Source of the DNA: Grimontia kaedaensis
Lineage (GTDB): Bacteria; Pseudomonadota; Gammaproteobacteria; Enterobacterales; Vibrionaceae
Direction: 5' to 3'
Length of the DNA: 64,000 nucleotides
Assembly: GCF_023746615.1 (NCBI RefSeq)
Contig: NZ_CP082276.1
Coordinates: 1,302,001 to 1,366,000 of the forward strand
The notes under the pieces were generated by a model. It did no database searches and was not told the origin of the DNA. It saw only the letters and a program-made list of their open reading frames with translations. A program made the translations under genes and the position numbers. Positions 34,265 to 42,136 of this stretch are shown here, piece by piece (the first letter of the stretch is position 1; the number at the start of each line of letters is the position of its first letter).

Positions 34265-35503
34265 CTACAGGATGCTTTTCAACGCCTCAAAGAAACGATC
34301 AATTTCCTCGAAGGTGTTGTAGTGCATCAGCCCCACGCGGAGGATGCCGCCTTTCTCTGTCACTCCAAACGCATCGGTCAATTTGTCTGCGTACAGGTGG
34401 CCACTCCAGACATAGATTTGCTGCTTACCCAGAACTTCTGCAATCTCCATGGGATCACGGTCGCCGAAGCGAAGTGCAAACGTCGCTGTTCGTCCTTCCA
34501 CTCCATCAAGGCCAAAGAGTTCTGCACTGTCGACGTTCTGAAGTTTCTCATGGAAATAAGCCGAAAGTGCGGACTCGTATTGATGGAGGTTATTGTAGCC
34601 ATCTGCCAACTGACTACGAAGCGTATCGCCATCACCCAATGAGGCTAAATACTCTACCGAAGCGACGAAGGCGCTTAACGCTTCGAAATTCAACGTACCG
34701 GTTTCAAAGCAATTAGGGGCAAAGCTTGGAGCTGGCTCCACTTTGTAAGGCGTCACAGCCGAAAGCATGTCGAACTTTCCGTAAAGAAAGCCAAGGTGAG
34801 GCCCATAAAACTTGTAGGCAGACCCCGCGAGGAAATCAACATCCAACGCTTTCACATCCACCAGTTGGTGAGGAAGCAAATGCACGGCATCAACAAATAC
34901 TTTTGCACCCACAGCATGACTTTTTGCAATCACAGCTTCTAGGTCAGTGATGGTGCCCGTAATATTGCTCGCTGCCGTAACAGCCACCAGTTTGGTTTTC
35001 TCGCTGAGTAGGGTCTCAAGCGTATTTAAATCCAGTGTTCCGGAGTGATCTTTGATCGGCAGATGGTGAACCGTCACACCACGATCTTGGGCGGCCATGA
35101 TCCAGCTTGATCGGTTAGCACCATGATCCGCGACAGACACGATCACTTCATCGCCTTCCTCCCATTGCTGGCTCAATGCGCGGCTAAAGCTGAACGTCAC
35201 TGACGTCATGTTCGCCCCGAAAAAGACTTCATTGGGTTCAGAGCCTAATAGTGCTGCGGCACTTTCACGGGCTTTGGTCACTAAGTCGACTGTTTCCTGG
35301 CTGACCTGGAATTTCCCGCCAAGGTTTGAGTTGCCGCCTTTCAGGTACGCGCTGAACGCATCAATAACGGAATCTGGCATTTGTGTGCCACCGGGACCAT
35401 CAAGGTAAACCGGAGTAACGCCTTTGACTTCTCGCTGCAACGCAGGGAATTGGGCTCTTAATGCATCGATATTGTTACGGTTAAGCGGTGAATACGAAGA
35501 CAT
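34265..35503 (-). CDS. Cysteine desulfurase-like PLP enzyme (class V aminotransferase, VC1184-type)
   Basis: A fold-type I PLP enzyme of about 412 residues resembling the cysteine desulfurase-like family of Vibrio (VC1184 type). The PLP lysine is Lys231 in GSAYKFYGPHLG, with the PLP-binding Asp205 in VDAVHLLPH. The start is set at ATG 35503, with GGAGGGAG upstream; the longer frame to 35572 overlaps the next gene even more. It overlaps the 3' end of the 2OG-Fe dioxygenase gene by 23 bases, so the two are translated as a pair. The substrate is unknown; the partner suggests an amino acid pathway. Confidence 0.85.
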   Translation of the reverse strand: MSSYSPLNRNNIDALRAQFPALQREVKGVTPVYLDGPGGTQMPDSVIDAFSAYLKGGNSNLGGKFQVSQETVDLVTKARESAAALLGSEPNEVFFGANMTSVTFSFSRALSQQWEEGDEVIVSVADHGANRSSWIMAAQDRGVTVHHLPIKDHSGTLDLNTLETLLSEKTKLVAVTAASNITGTITDLEAVIAKSHAVGAKVFVDAVHLLPHQLVDVKALDVDFLAGSAYKFYGPHLGFLYGKFDMLSAVTPYKVEPAPSFAPNCFETGTLNFEALSAFVASVEYLASLGDGDTLRSQLADGYNNLHQYESALSAYFHEKLQNVDSAELFGLDGVEGRTATFALRFGDRDPMEIAEVLGKQQIYVWSGHLYADKLTDAFGVTEKGGILRVGLMHYNTFEEIDRFFEALKSIL

Positions 35504-36116
35504 CGCGCACTCCCTCCTCGCCTCGGTTACTCGACAGTGTTTCTGAGATATGGTGATAGTAACGCTGGTCATCCAGAATGATGAATTGGTTTGGCTCCAG
35601 CACAGTATTCAGATGTGGGTGTTGATCCACAGGTGATGAGAAAATCTGAGTGAAACCACCAGCAATGTTCTTACGCTGCACACAGAAAATGCCTACAAAG
35701 CGGAAGCCATCCTGATGAATACCCTCCGGCGCTGGCGCGCTGGTATCGCTTGCCGAACAGGTCACGCGGATCTGATGCACGTCGATGTTAGCGCCAGAGT
35801 GTTCAAGCCCAGTGGCACTGGCAAAGGACTTCAGCAAGTGCTGGAACTCGGCCAGGTCTATCATTTCGTCAGACATAGGTTCAAAGTGGCGTTCAATATC
35901 ACCCACTACCCGGTTTACCTCAGATGACTGCATGAACGGCGCATGGGGTAAACGGACAATATCGCCTTTGTCTGAGAGCGAAAAACGGGCATAGCTTCGG
36001 AAACGGACATCGCTATCGACATAGGGATCTTTGGGTAGCTCACTGAAGTAAGGGAGCAAGGTCGAAGCAACATTCTCCGGGGTTTGGAAGGCTTCAATCA
36101 GAAACTTGTTTTGCAT
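35481..36116 (-). CDS. 2OG-Fe dioxygenase family protein (PF10014, DUF2257-like)
   Basis: A 211-residue non-heme iron dioxygenase of the family that includes L-isoleucine 4-hydroxylase. The triad is visible: His134-x-Asp136 (EGIHQDGFRFVG) and His188/His189 (RYYHHIS), with Arg204 (GVRDVFVF) as the likely 2-oxoglutarate anchor. It would hydroxylate a free amino acid or similar compound. It is upstream of the PLP enzyme and overlaps it by 23 bases. The gene at 36442 (FemAB-like) is divergent. Confidence 0.85.
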   Translation of the reverse strand: MQNKFLIEAFQTPENVASTLLPYFSELPKDPYVDSDVRFRSYARFSLSDKGDIVRLPHAPFMQSSEVNRVVGDIERHFEPMSDEMIDLAEFQHLLKSFASATGLEHSGANIDVHQIRVTCSASDTSAPAPEGIHQDGFRFVGIFCVQRKNIAGGFTQIFSSPVDQHPHLNTVLEPNQFIILDDQRYYHHISETLSSNRGEEGVRDVFVFTA

Positions 36117-36441
36117 ATCTCATTCCTTGTGGATTGGTCTGACAAAACCCAATCTGTTACTAGATTGTTAAAAGAATCTTATGCCACCCAAATACATTTC
36201 ATCAATAGCAAAAACCAAATAAAGTTTGATATGCCAGTATTAAATCTCGCCACTTTCCGCATTTAGAATATCTGATTGCATTTAACGAACAGCGTGGAAT
36301 TAATCTCCGTGATCTAGATCGTCCATAGTGAATAAAGACTATGTCTGTGTGTAAGGCGTAATCACCTAATGTGTGTGGGTTGATCTTTCATTGGTGTCAG
36401 TCACTATTAATCACCAGACAACAAGGGAAGTAAGAGAATCC
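36117..36441. other. Intergenic control region between the dioxygenase pair and the FemAB-like gene
   Basis: 325 AT-rich bases without a gene. It should hold the two divergent promoters. I see no clear palindrome. The plus frame extends upstream from the FemAB-like gene to a GTG at 36373 but without a ribosome site. Confidence 0.35.
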
Positions 36442-37596
36442 ATGACATTGGAATGCCGGGTTGTAGCCCACATTGAAGAGTTCGGTGAAAAAGCCTGGGA
36501 TACGCTGCTCGCTGACGATTATCCTTTTCTTCGCTATGCCTTTCTAAAAACGTTCGAAACCAGCCAAACAATTAGTGGAAAAAGCGGCTGGTACGCCCAA
36601 TATATTGGTGTTTTCCGCGACGATGAACTGATAGGTGCGGCACCTTGCTACCTCAAAACTCACCCTTATGGAGAGTATGTCTTTGACTGGTCGTGGGCAG
36701 AAGCTTATGAAGATGCGGGCTTGGAATACTACCCTAAGGTTATTTGTGCTGTGCCGTTTACTCCAGCATCAGGCCCGCGCCTTTTAGTGTCAAAGAGCGA
36801 AGATGACTTAGAAATTCGCCGATACCTAATGGGGGCCATGCATTCACTCGCCGAAAAACTCGAATGTTCGGGTATTCACATTCTTTTCCCGCCAAAAACT
36901 TTGATTGAAGAAAGTCAGCCTATAGGTTTCTTGGAAAGACGCGCCGTTCAGTTTCATTGGTTTAACCGCGACTACAGAACATTTGATGACTTTCTGGATA
37001 CCCTCACTTCCCGCAAACGCAAGAATATCCGAAAAGAGCGCAAAAGCATTGTCGCTCAAGGCGTCTCAGTCGAAGTTGTTGAAGGACATGAGGTGACAGC
37101 AGAACAGCTGAGTCGGTTCTATCAATTCTACCAACGCACTTATCTCAAACGCTCGGGCCACACTGGCTACCTGAACCAGGACTTCTTCGAACAGCTCGTG
37201 TTTGCAATACCCGACGCTTTGGTATTGGTGTTTGGTTTCGTTGACGGAGAACGTGTTGCTGGCTCATTGTATTTTCGCTCTGAAGAAACCTTGTATGGGC
37301 GTTACTGGGGCTGCTTGGCAGAGTTTGAGAACCTTCACTTTGAACTTTGCTATTACCAGGGCATCGAATACTGCATTGCCAATAGAATCTCCCGTTTTGA
37401 TGCAGGGGCACAAGGCGAACACAAGCTGCTTAGAGGGTTTGAGCCAGTCATCACCCACTCGCTTCATCATTTGCGTCACCAAGGCTTCCATCAAGCAATC
37501 GAAGATTATCTGCAACGAGAGCACGGACTAATTCAGGGTTACTATGAGGATGCACTGGCTCATTTGCCTTTCAAACAAATATCAGACTCACAATGA
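36442..37596 (+). CDS. FemAB-like (PF04339) peptidoglycan biosynthesis/recognition-type protein
   Basis: A 384-residue GNAT-fold protein of the FemAB_like group. It has a first segment AWDTLLADDYPFLRYAFLKTFE, a central LTSRKRKNIRKERKS basic motif, and the C-terminal RFDAGAQGEHKLLRGFEPV signature typical of the family. Members transfer aminoacyl groups or are of unknown role; the name comes from distant similarity to FemA/FemB. I start it at ATG 36442 (MTLECRV). It is divergent from the dioxygenase/PLP pair and may share its regulation. Confidence 0.83.
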   Translation: MTLECRVVAHIEEFGEKAWDTLLADDYPFLRYAFLKTFETSQTISGKSGWYAQYIGVFRDDELIGAAPCYLKTHPYGEYVFDWSWAEAYEDAGLEYYPKVICAVPFTPASGPRLLVSKSEDDLEIRRYLMGAMHSLAEKLECSGIHILFPPKTLIEESQPIGFLERRAVQFHWFNRDYRTFDDFLDTLTSRKRKNIRKERKSIVAQGVSVEVVEGHEVTAEQLSRFYQFYQRTYLKRSGHTGYLNQDFFEQLVFAIPDALVLVFGFVDGERVAGSLYFRSEETLYGRYWGCLAEFENLHFELCYYQGIEYCIANRISRFDAGAQGEHKLLRGFEPVITHSLHHLRHQGFHQAIEDYLQREHGLIQGYYEDALAHLPFKQISDSQ

Positions 37597-37640
37597 TTTA
37601 GATAATGCTTAAACAAAATAAATATTGAAAAGGGGCTCTT

Positions 37641-38216
37641 ATGACAGATCTCACCCTGCGCTGCGAATGTGGCGAGCTAGAAGGAACGCTAAAGCGAGTG
37701 TCACCTCAATCGGGCAACCATATGGTTTGCTATTGTGATGACTGTCAAGGGTTTGCCAAACATGTGGGGAACGAAGAAAAGTGGTTGGATGAATGGGGTG
37801 GCACAGACATTTTTCAGCTTGCTCCTGCCGATGTTGTGATTGATAAAGGTGCTGAACAGCTTCGGTGTGTTCGAATGACCCCAGGCGGTATCTACCGCTT
37901 TTATACCGCTTGTTGCCAAACGCCGATTGCCAACACCATCAGTCGTAAACACCCTTTCGTCGGTATTCCTACAGCCGCTATTCATGGCGCAAAAAAGGAA
38001 GAAGCACTAGGACAAGTGAAATGTTATGTCATGGGCTCTTTTGCAAAAGGAACACCACCAACAAAACCTCACCCTAAGTTTTCCATGAAGTCACTCGTTG
38101 CGGTGGTCGGCTTTATGCTGAAAAACAAAATCAAAGGCAGGCATGTCCCAACCCCGTTTTTTAAAGATGATGGGAAATCGATATCGCCTCCCGACCAAAC
38201 TATTAACCGGGATTGA
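37641..38216 (+). CDS. DUF6151/GFA-like zinc protein
   Basis: A 191-residue protein with cysteine motifs of the glutathione-dependent formaldehyde-activating (GFA/Mss4-like) fold: CECG near the N terminus, CYCDDCQ at about 30-36, and CCQTP at about 92. This set binds structural zinc. It matches DUF6151. A GGGGCTCTT sequence lies upstream of the ATG. It follows the FemAB-like gene by 44 bases and may be in its transcript. Confidence 0.75.
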   Translation: MTDLTLRCECGELEGTLKRVSPQSGNHMVCYCDDCQGFAKHVGNEEKWLDEWGGTDIFQLAPADVVIDKGAEQLRCVRMTPGGIYRFYTACCQTPIANTISRKHPFVGIPTAAIHGAKKEEALGQVKCYVMGSFAKGTPPTKPHPKFSMKSLVAVVGFMLKNKIKGRHVPTPFFKDDGKSISPPDQTINRD

Positions 38217-38227
38217 AAGCCCTCTTT

Positions 38228-39754
38228 CTATTTGATGCATTTCGGACGCTGAAGCTCTGCGAAGTGCTCAACACGGTTTCGCCCTCTTTCCTTGGCGACA
38301 TATAGCGCTTGATCTGCCTCGTCGAAAAGGTTTTGCGTCGTTACCGTCGCAGAGTTTGGCTGTAGCGTAGCAATACCGATGCTCATGGTCAGTTTACAGT
38401 GCCAAGGAAAATCAAGGTCTTCGAACCGCCGCCGAATACGGTCAGCAATCTCTGTGGCATCCTCCTGATTAATTTCAGGACAAACGACTAAAAACTCATC
38501 GCCGCCCCAGCGGCCGACGTGATCGTGCTTTCTCAACTGCAAACGAAGGTGTTCAGCGGCTACGGTCAATCCTCTATCTCCCGCGAGATGCCCTTCAGAA
38601 TCGTTGAGCCCTTTGAAGTTGTCTAAATCCACAATGAAGACAGATAACCCCCTGCCATAGCGTTTTGCCCGCTTCACCTCATCATCTAGCCGAACTTCAA
38701 TGTGGCGCCGATTAAACACCCCGGTTAGCGCGTCATGAGTGGTATCAAGCTGGAGCTTATTCATGGTGGTCATGTCACGGGCGGTCGCGATGATGCCCTT
38801 ATGTCGACCTAAGCTAAATGAGGAGATAGACACATTGAGAGGAACATGAACCCCTGTCTTAGTTAAACCCATGATCTTGGAGTTACCGGCCCCCATCACC
38901 CGGCTTCCTTTTTCACTGACAAACTTTTCCCGAAGCTTTCTATGGCTATCTCGGAGAGCGGAATCCACCAGATCTTCGATTCTCATTTCCCGCAGCTCTT
39001 CCTCACTGTAACCAAAAATCTTTGTCGCCATTTTGTTCGTTCTGAGGATCTGCCCATTCGAATTCGAATAGATAAACGCATCTGGAGAGGAATTAAAAAT
39101 CGTATCTATCTCTTTTGCACGCATCAGTACTTTTCGGCTGATCACAGAAATAGAGAAAGCGAACGCAAGGATGATCAGCAAAGGATGAGTACTACTCAGT
39201 AATATCCAAAAAGCATTGTCCTGATTACTCGCAGCTGTCTGGTAATACTGGTTTTGAAGGTTTGGGATAAGATCTTCTCGCAGCCTGACCAAAGCCTCCC
39301 GGGCTTTCGTGTCATCCACTGCCACATATCTATCAGCATCCACGGCGGAAAGATCGGCACGGTTCAGGTAGAGATCGTTGAGTTTACGAAAGTAGGCATT
39401 CAGGGTTCTTTGGACAACAAGCAAATCCATGCGGTCGCGTTCCGGGAGTTCAGACATCATCAAGCGTCGCAGCGCATCCACTGTTTGCCAATAGCTCTCT
39501 GTCGCGTCGAAGTAGTAGGTATCATCACGACGTAGTACATAGTTTTTAAGATGGTGGATGAAACCGACATAGCCAAAAGATCGCTCAAGGGCAGAAAGGT
39601 CGAGCGCAATCTGCATCGTTTCAACAGACGCTTGATTCCAAGACTCGTTCATCTCGCGAACATACTCTGCTTGGTGAACATTATGAAACACCGAAATCGC
39701 ACCGACGGAGAGCGCCAGCACGACCAATATAATGTTCAACTTCCGGAATGTCAT
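38228..39754 (-). CDS. Membrane-bound PAS-GGDEF diguanylate cyclase
   Basis: A 508-residue protein: a transmembrane helix at about 6-24, a periplasmic helical sensor (30-180), a second helix (183-203), a PAS domain (about 213-330) and a GGDEF domain with GGDEF at 417-421. An RxxD I-site (RKHD, 408-411) lies five residues before it. It should be an active, product-inhibited c-di-GMP synthase. The PAS domain may bind a small ligand or chromophore. It lies 11 bases from the convergent DUF6151 gene end. Confidence 0.91.
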   Translation of the reverse strand: MTFRKLNIILVVLALSVGAISVFHNVHQAEYVREMNESWNQASVETMQIALDLSALERSFGYVGFIHHLKNYVLRRDDTYYFDATESYWQTVDALRRLMMSELPERDRMDLLVVQRTLNAYFRKLNDLYLNRADLSAVDADRYVAVDDTKAREALVRLREDLIPNLQNQYYQTAASNQDNAFWILLSSTHPLLIILAFAFSISVISRKVLMRAKEIDTIFNSSPDAFIYSNSNGQILRTNKMATKIFGYSEEELREMRIEDLVDSALRDSHRKLREKFVSEKGSRVMGAGNSKIMGLTKTGVHVPLNVSISSFSLGRHKGIIATARDMTTMNKLQLDTTHDALTGVFNRRHIEVRLDDEVKRAKRYGRGLSVFIVDLDNFKGLNDSEGHLAGDRGLTVAAEHLRLQLRKHDHVGRWGGDEFLVVCPEINQEDATEIADRIRRRFEDLDFPWHCKLTMSIGIATLQPNSATVTTQNLFDEADQALYVAKERGRNRVEHFAELQRPKCIK

Positions 39755-39894
39755 AAGGCAGTTTGCCTAACTAGAAAGTCATCTGTCTTTTAGTTTAGAC
39801 AGTATTACTGGTTACAGTGCCTTGCATGATTGATTTGTGAATTGGTAGCGCTATTCAATTCCATCCTCAATTAATGGTTTTTAGACCATAAAAT

Positions 39895-39922
39895 GAAAAA
39901 GGCAGCCGAAGCTGCCTTTTGT
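39895..39922 (-). terminator. Intrinsic terminator of the 142-aa membrane protein gene
   Basis: On the minus strand, GGCAGC-TTCG-GCTGCC with flanking A and T runs. The TTCG tetraloop and T run fit a strong terminator for the gene ending at 39938. Confidence 0.88.
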
Positions 39923-39937
39923 TTGATCTGTTATTGG

Positions 39938-40366
39938 TTAGGTCGTCTGCAGTTTCGCTTTCACTGCTTCCATTCTTTTGTTCCAAAACTCTCTGTACTT
40001 GAAGTAACCGTAGGTCGCTACCAAAGAGAAGAACAGGTAAGACAGTGCGAAAACGAACGGTGAGGTAATCAGCTCACGCTCCAGGCTCCACATCACCCCA
40101 AACACCGTGATACCCAGCTTAACCGCAAAACCTGAAATCAGTAACAGGAGAGCCAGTTGAGGGTATTTGGTGTGACGGAAACTCAGCCAATAACAACACC
40201 CAACAGCTACCGTTGCCAGCGAGAAGCCCACCATAAAAGAATGGAAGTGATCGCCCGCGAGGATACCACCAACAACTGAAAGAAAAATAACCGCAAAAAA
40301 GGCCATTTCTACTCCAATAAGCAAGGTTAATGAAAGATTGAGCACGTTTTGCTCAGATGCGGCCAT
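39938..40366 (-). CDS. Hypothetical inner-membrane protein, 142 aa
   Basis: Not recognised. Four hydrophobic helices (about residues 13-38, 46-62, 71-92 and 98-118) and a short basic C terminus. The gene sits between two terminators and is transcribed alone. No catalytic motifs. Confidence 0.6.
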   Translation of the reverse strand: MAASEQNVLNLSLTLLIGVEMAFFAVIFLSVVGGILAGDHFHSFMVGFSLATVAVGCCYWLSFRHTKYPQLALLLLISGFAVKLGITVFGVMWSLERELITSPFVFALSYLFFSLVATYGYFKYREFWNKRMEAVKAKLQTT

Positions 40367-40676
40367 TTTCCCATACTTACTGGTAAAGCGCGAAATCTAA
40401 AAATATTACAATCATGTAACATAAAATCGACTAATCAGTAGGTTACTTGAATCAATGTGGCTATATTTCCATCACTTAGCGATAAAATAATGCGTTAAAA
40501 AGTTGTTGCTTTGTTACTCTTGGAAACATTTCGTTACGAATTAGATATTAAAACATGCGATGCGAGTAAGCGTTAGAAGAGCTGTCAGCATTATTAACAC
40601 TTTATTTTGTAAGGATATACTATTCAGCGTCTACTTCTTTCTTGCGCTTTCGTCAAAGTTTAAGAATGCTGAACAC
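40367..40676. other. Intergenic region without a visible gene
   Basis: AT-rich sequence upstream of the 142-aa membrane protein gene, which presumably holds its promoter. No palindrome or conserved motif stands out. Confidence 0.35.
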
Positions 40677-40707
40677 AAAAAAAGCCGGGATAAACACCCG
40701 GCTTTTT
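40677..40707 (-). terminator. Intrinsic terminator of the 129-aa gene
   Basis: AGCCGGG (40683-40689) and CCCGGCT (40697-40703) form a stem with A and T runs on both sides. On the minus strand it follows the stop of the gene at 40728. Confidence 0.85.
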
Positions 40708-40727
40708 CTATACAAGGACAGCTAGCT

Positions 40728-41117
40728 CTAAGCGACTGAAGAAAAGTTCTCTTGCAGCAATTTCTTGTCGTGATGAGCCTGATTCAGTGCACTGACTTCT
40801 ACTACTGGCCCCAACATTTTTACGCGCATCAGCGCACCATGAGATCCAGCCACTTCAGCGATACGGCCTTCAGAGTAGTCATTAACATATTGGAAGGTTT
40901 CAATGGCAAGATGCAGCAAATTGAAGTCCTGTCGACGGACAGAAAGGTAGGAACGCCACATTAGCGCATCGAAAACTTCTGCGGCATTGTATGCTCTGAT
41001 AACAAACCGCCAACCTCTATCTTCGCCATAGAAGTCCAAAGGGAAAAGCTTGCGGATTCGTTTTGTCGTTTTCAATGTGATTTCTCTTATTCCATGTGAA
41101 AACCCGTTGTACCTCAA
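40728..41117 (-). CDS. Hypothetical protein, 129 aa
   Basis: Not recognised. A soluble, arginine-rich protein without signal peptide, containing the segment GWRFVIRAYNAAEVFDALMWRSYLS. The start is uncertain (41117 or a later TTG/ATG). A terminator follows its stop codon, which supports expression. No partner is visible. Confidence 0.5.
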   Translation of the reverse strand: MRYNGFSHGIREITLKTTKRIRKLFPLDFYGEDRGWRFVIRAYNAAEVFDALMWRSYLSVRRQDFNLLHLAIETFQYVNDYSEGRIAEVAGSHGALMRVKMLGPVVEVSALNQAHHDKKLLQENFSSVA

Positions 41118-41380
41118 AGCACAGTGGCTTCAGGCACATACAGTTTTGAGTATAGAAGCTGATTTCATAGTCGCCACAGCGAAAAGCGAAATAAATTACT
41201 GTTTTTGTTTTTCTTTTTTGGAAAATAGGTCTAAGCAAAAACTCGCTAATACTGCCTCATCTCCGTTATTCAGAATATTGTTCTGACTATAAGCAGGATT
41301 AATGCAACACAACCTCATGACCTAAACTACGCTTTTTAGTCGGTAGCATTTCTTGTGCTTACAGGGGGCGGGCAGTTTAC

Positions 41381-41545
41381 ATGAAATTGAAGATTTTCCG
41401 ATGGATAATCGTCGTTGTGATGGTAATTGGTGCTTTTATATTCGGTGTTGAGTATCAGAAATTTACCTATCTCGATGCTTGTTTAGATATGGGCCAGCAG
41501 ACCAATGTTGGTAGTCACCGAGTTTGCGTGACCAAACAAAAATAG
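41381..41545 (+). CDS. Small single-TM protein, 54 aa
   Basis: A 54-codon gene beginning MKLKIFRWIIVVVMVIGAFI, a basic N terminus followed by one transmembrane helix, then about 30 residues with two cysteines (C34 and C49) that could form a disulfide in the periplasm. The preceding sequence AGGGGGCGGGC is a purine-rich possible ribosome site 8-18 bases upstream. Family unknown. The sequence pattern is more coherent than chance frames, but support is only by inspection. Confidence 0.55.
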   Translation: MKLKIFRWIIVVVMVIGAFIFGVEYQKFTYLDACLDMGQQTNVGSHRVCVTKQK

Positions 41546-42136
41546 CCAATGCTGGAATCCCACCTTGGGCATCTCGCTATTCATCAATGGAAACAATCAA
41601 ACACAATGAAAAATATCTTCACCTCACCTACTAGCTACATACTCTGTTTATTTGGCTGTTTTATATCCAAACAGCTTCCAATAACGCCAACCGCTTAGTC
41701 ATTGTGCTATTTTTGAGTCTAATTTCCTGTAAAATACACACTAAGTGACAGGTTTATTGATGAATAAAACCGACTCCAGTACGGGGAATGAAAAGCACAG
41801 TGACCCAAAGATGATTGAGAGTAAGAGACAGTCTGGATCAAATTGTTATTTATAATTTTTCACCCAGATTTGTAGCAACTGACCCGGAAGCTGTCTCTTC
41901 TATCAAGCATGTTCGTCAGGCCAGAATACTGTATTTTTCTCCTGCACAGCGCGTACCGTCACAGTTTTTGACGAGAGACCACAATCGCATTTTGCTTTTG
42001 TTTAACAAAATCATGACATGTTCTGCCACTATCCTTGAACATACCGTCATATTCTGTGTCATATATGCTAAGACGCATCCAAATCGAGAATGCCGTCTTA
42101 CATAATAAGAGCCGTCGAACCCGATAAGAGCCTTAA
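41546..42136. other. Intergenic region with one very short possible gene
   Basis: About 590 bases. The longer frames (plus 41815-42105, minus 41916-42161) have no domain or ribosome site. A possible short gene at 41760-41855 is listed separately. The promoter of the large GGDEF gene must be in the 3' part. Confidence 0.35.
41760..41855 (+). CDS. Possible 31-codon small protein
   Basis: A 31-codon frame starting MNKTDSSTGNEKHSDP and ending SNCYL, preceded by GACAGG about 7 bases upstream and by a possible -10 (TAAAAT near 41729). Hydrophilic and without a recognisable feature. It could be a real leader or small protein, or chance. Confidence 0.25.
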   Translation: MNKTDSSTGNEKHSDPKMIESKRQSGSNCYL

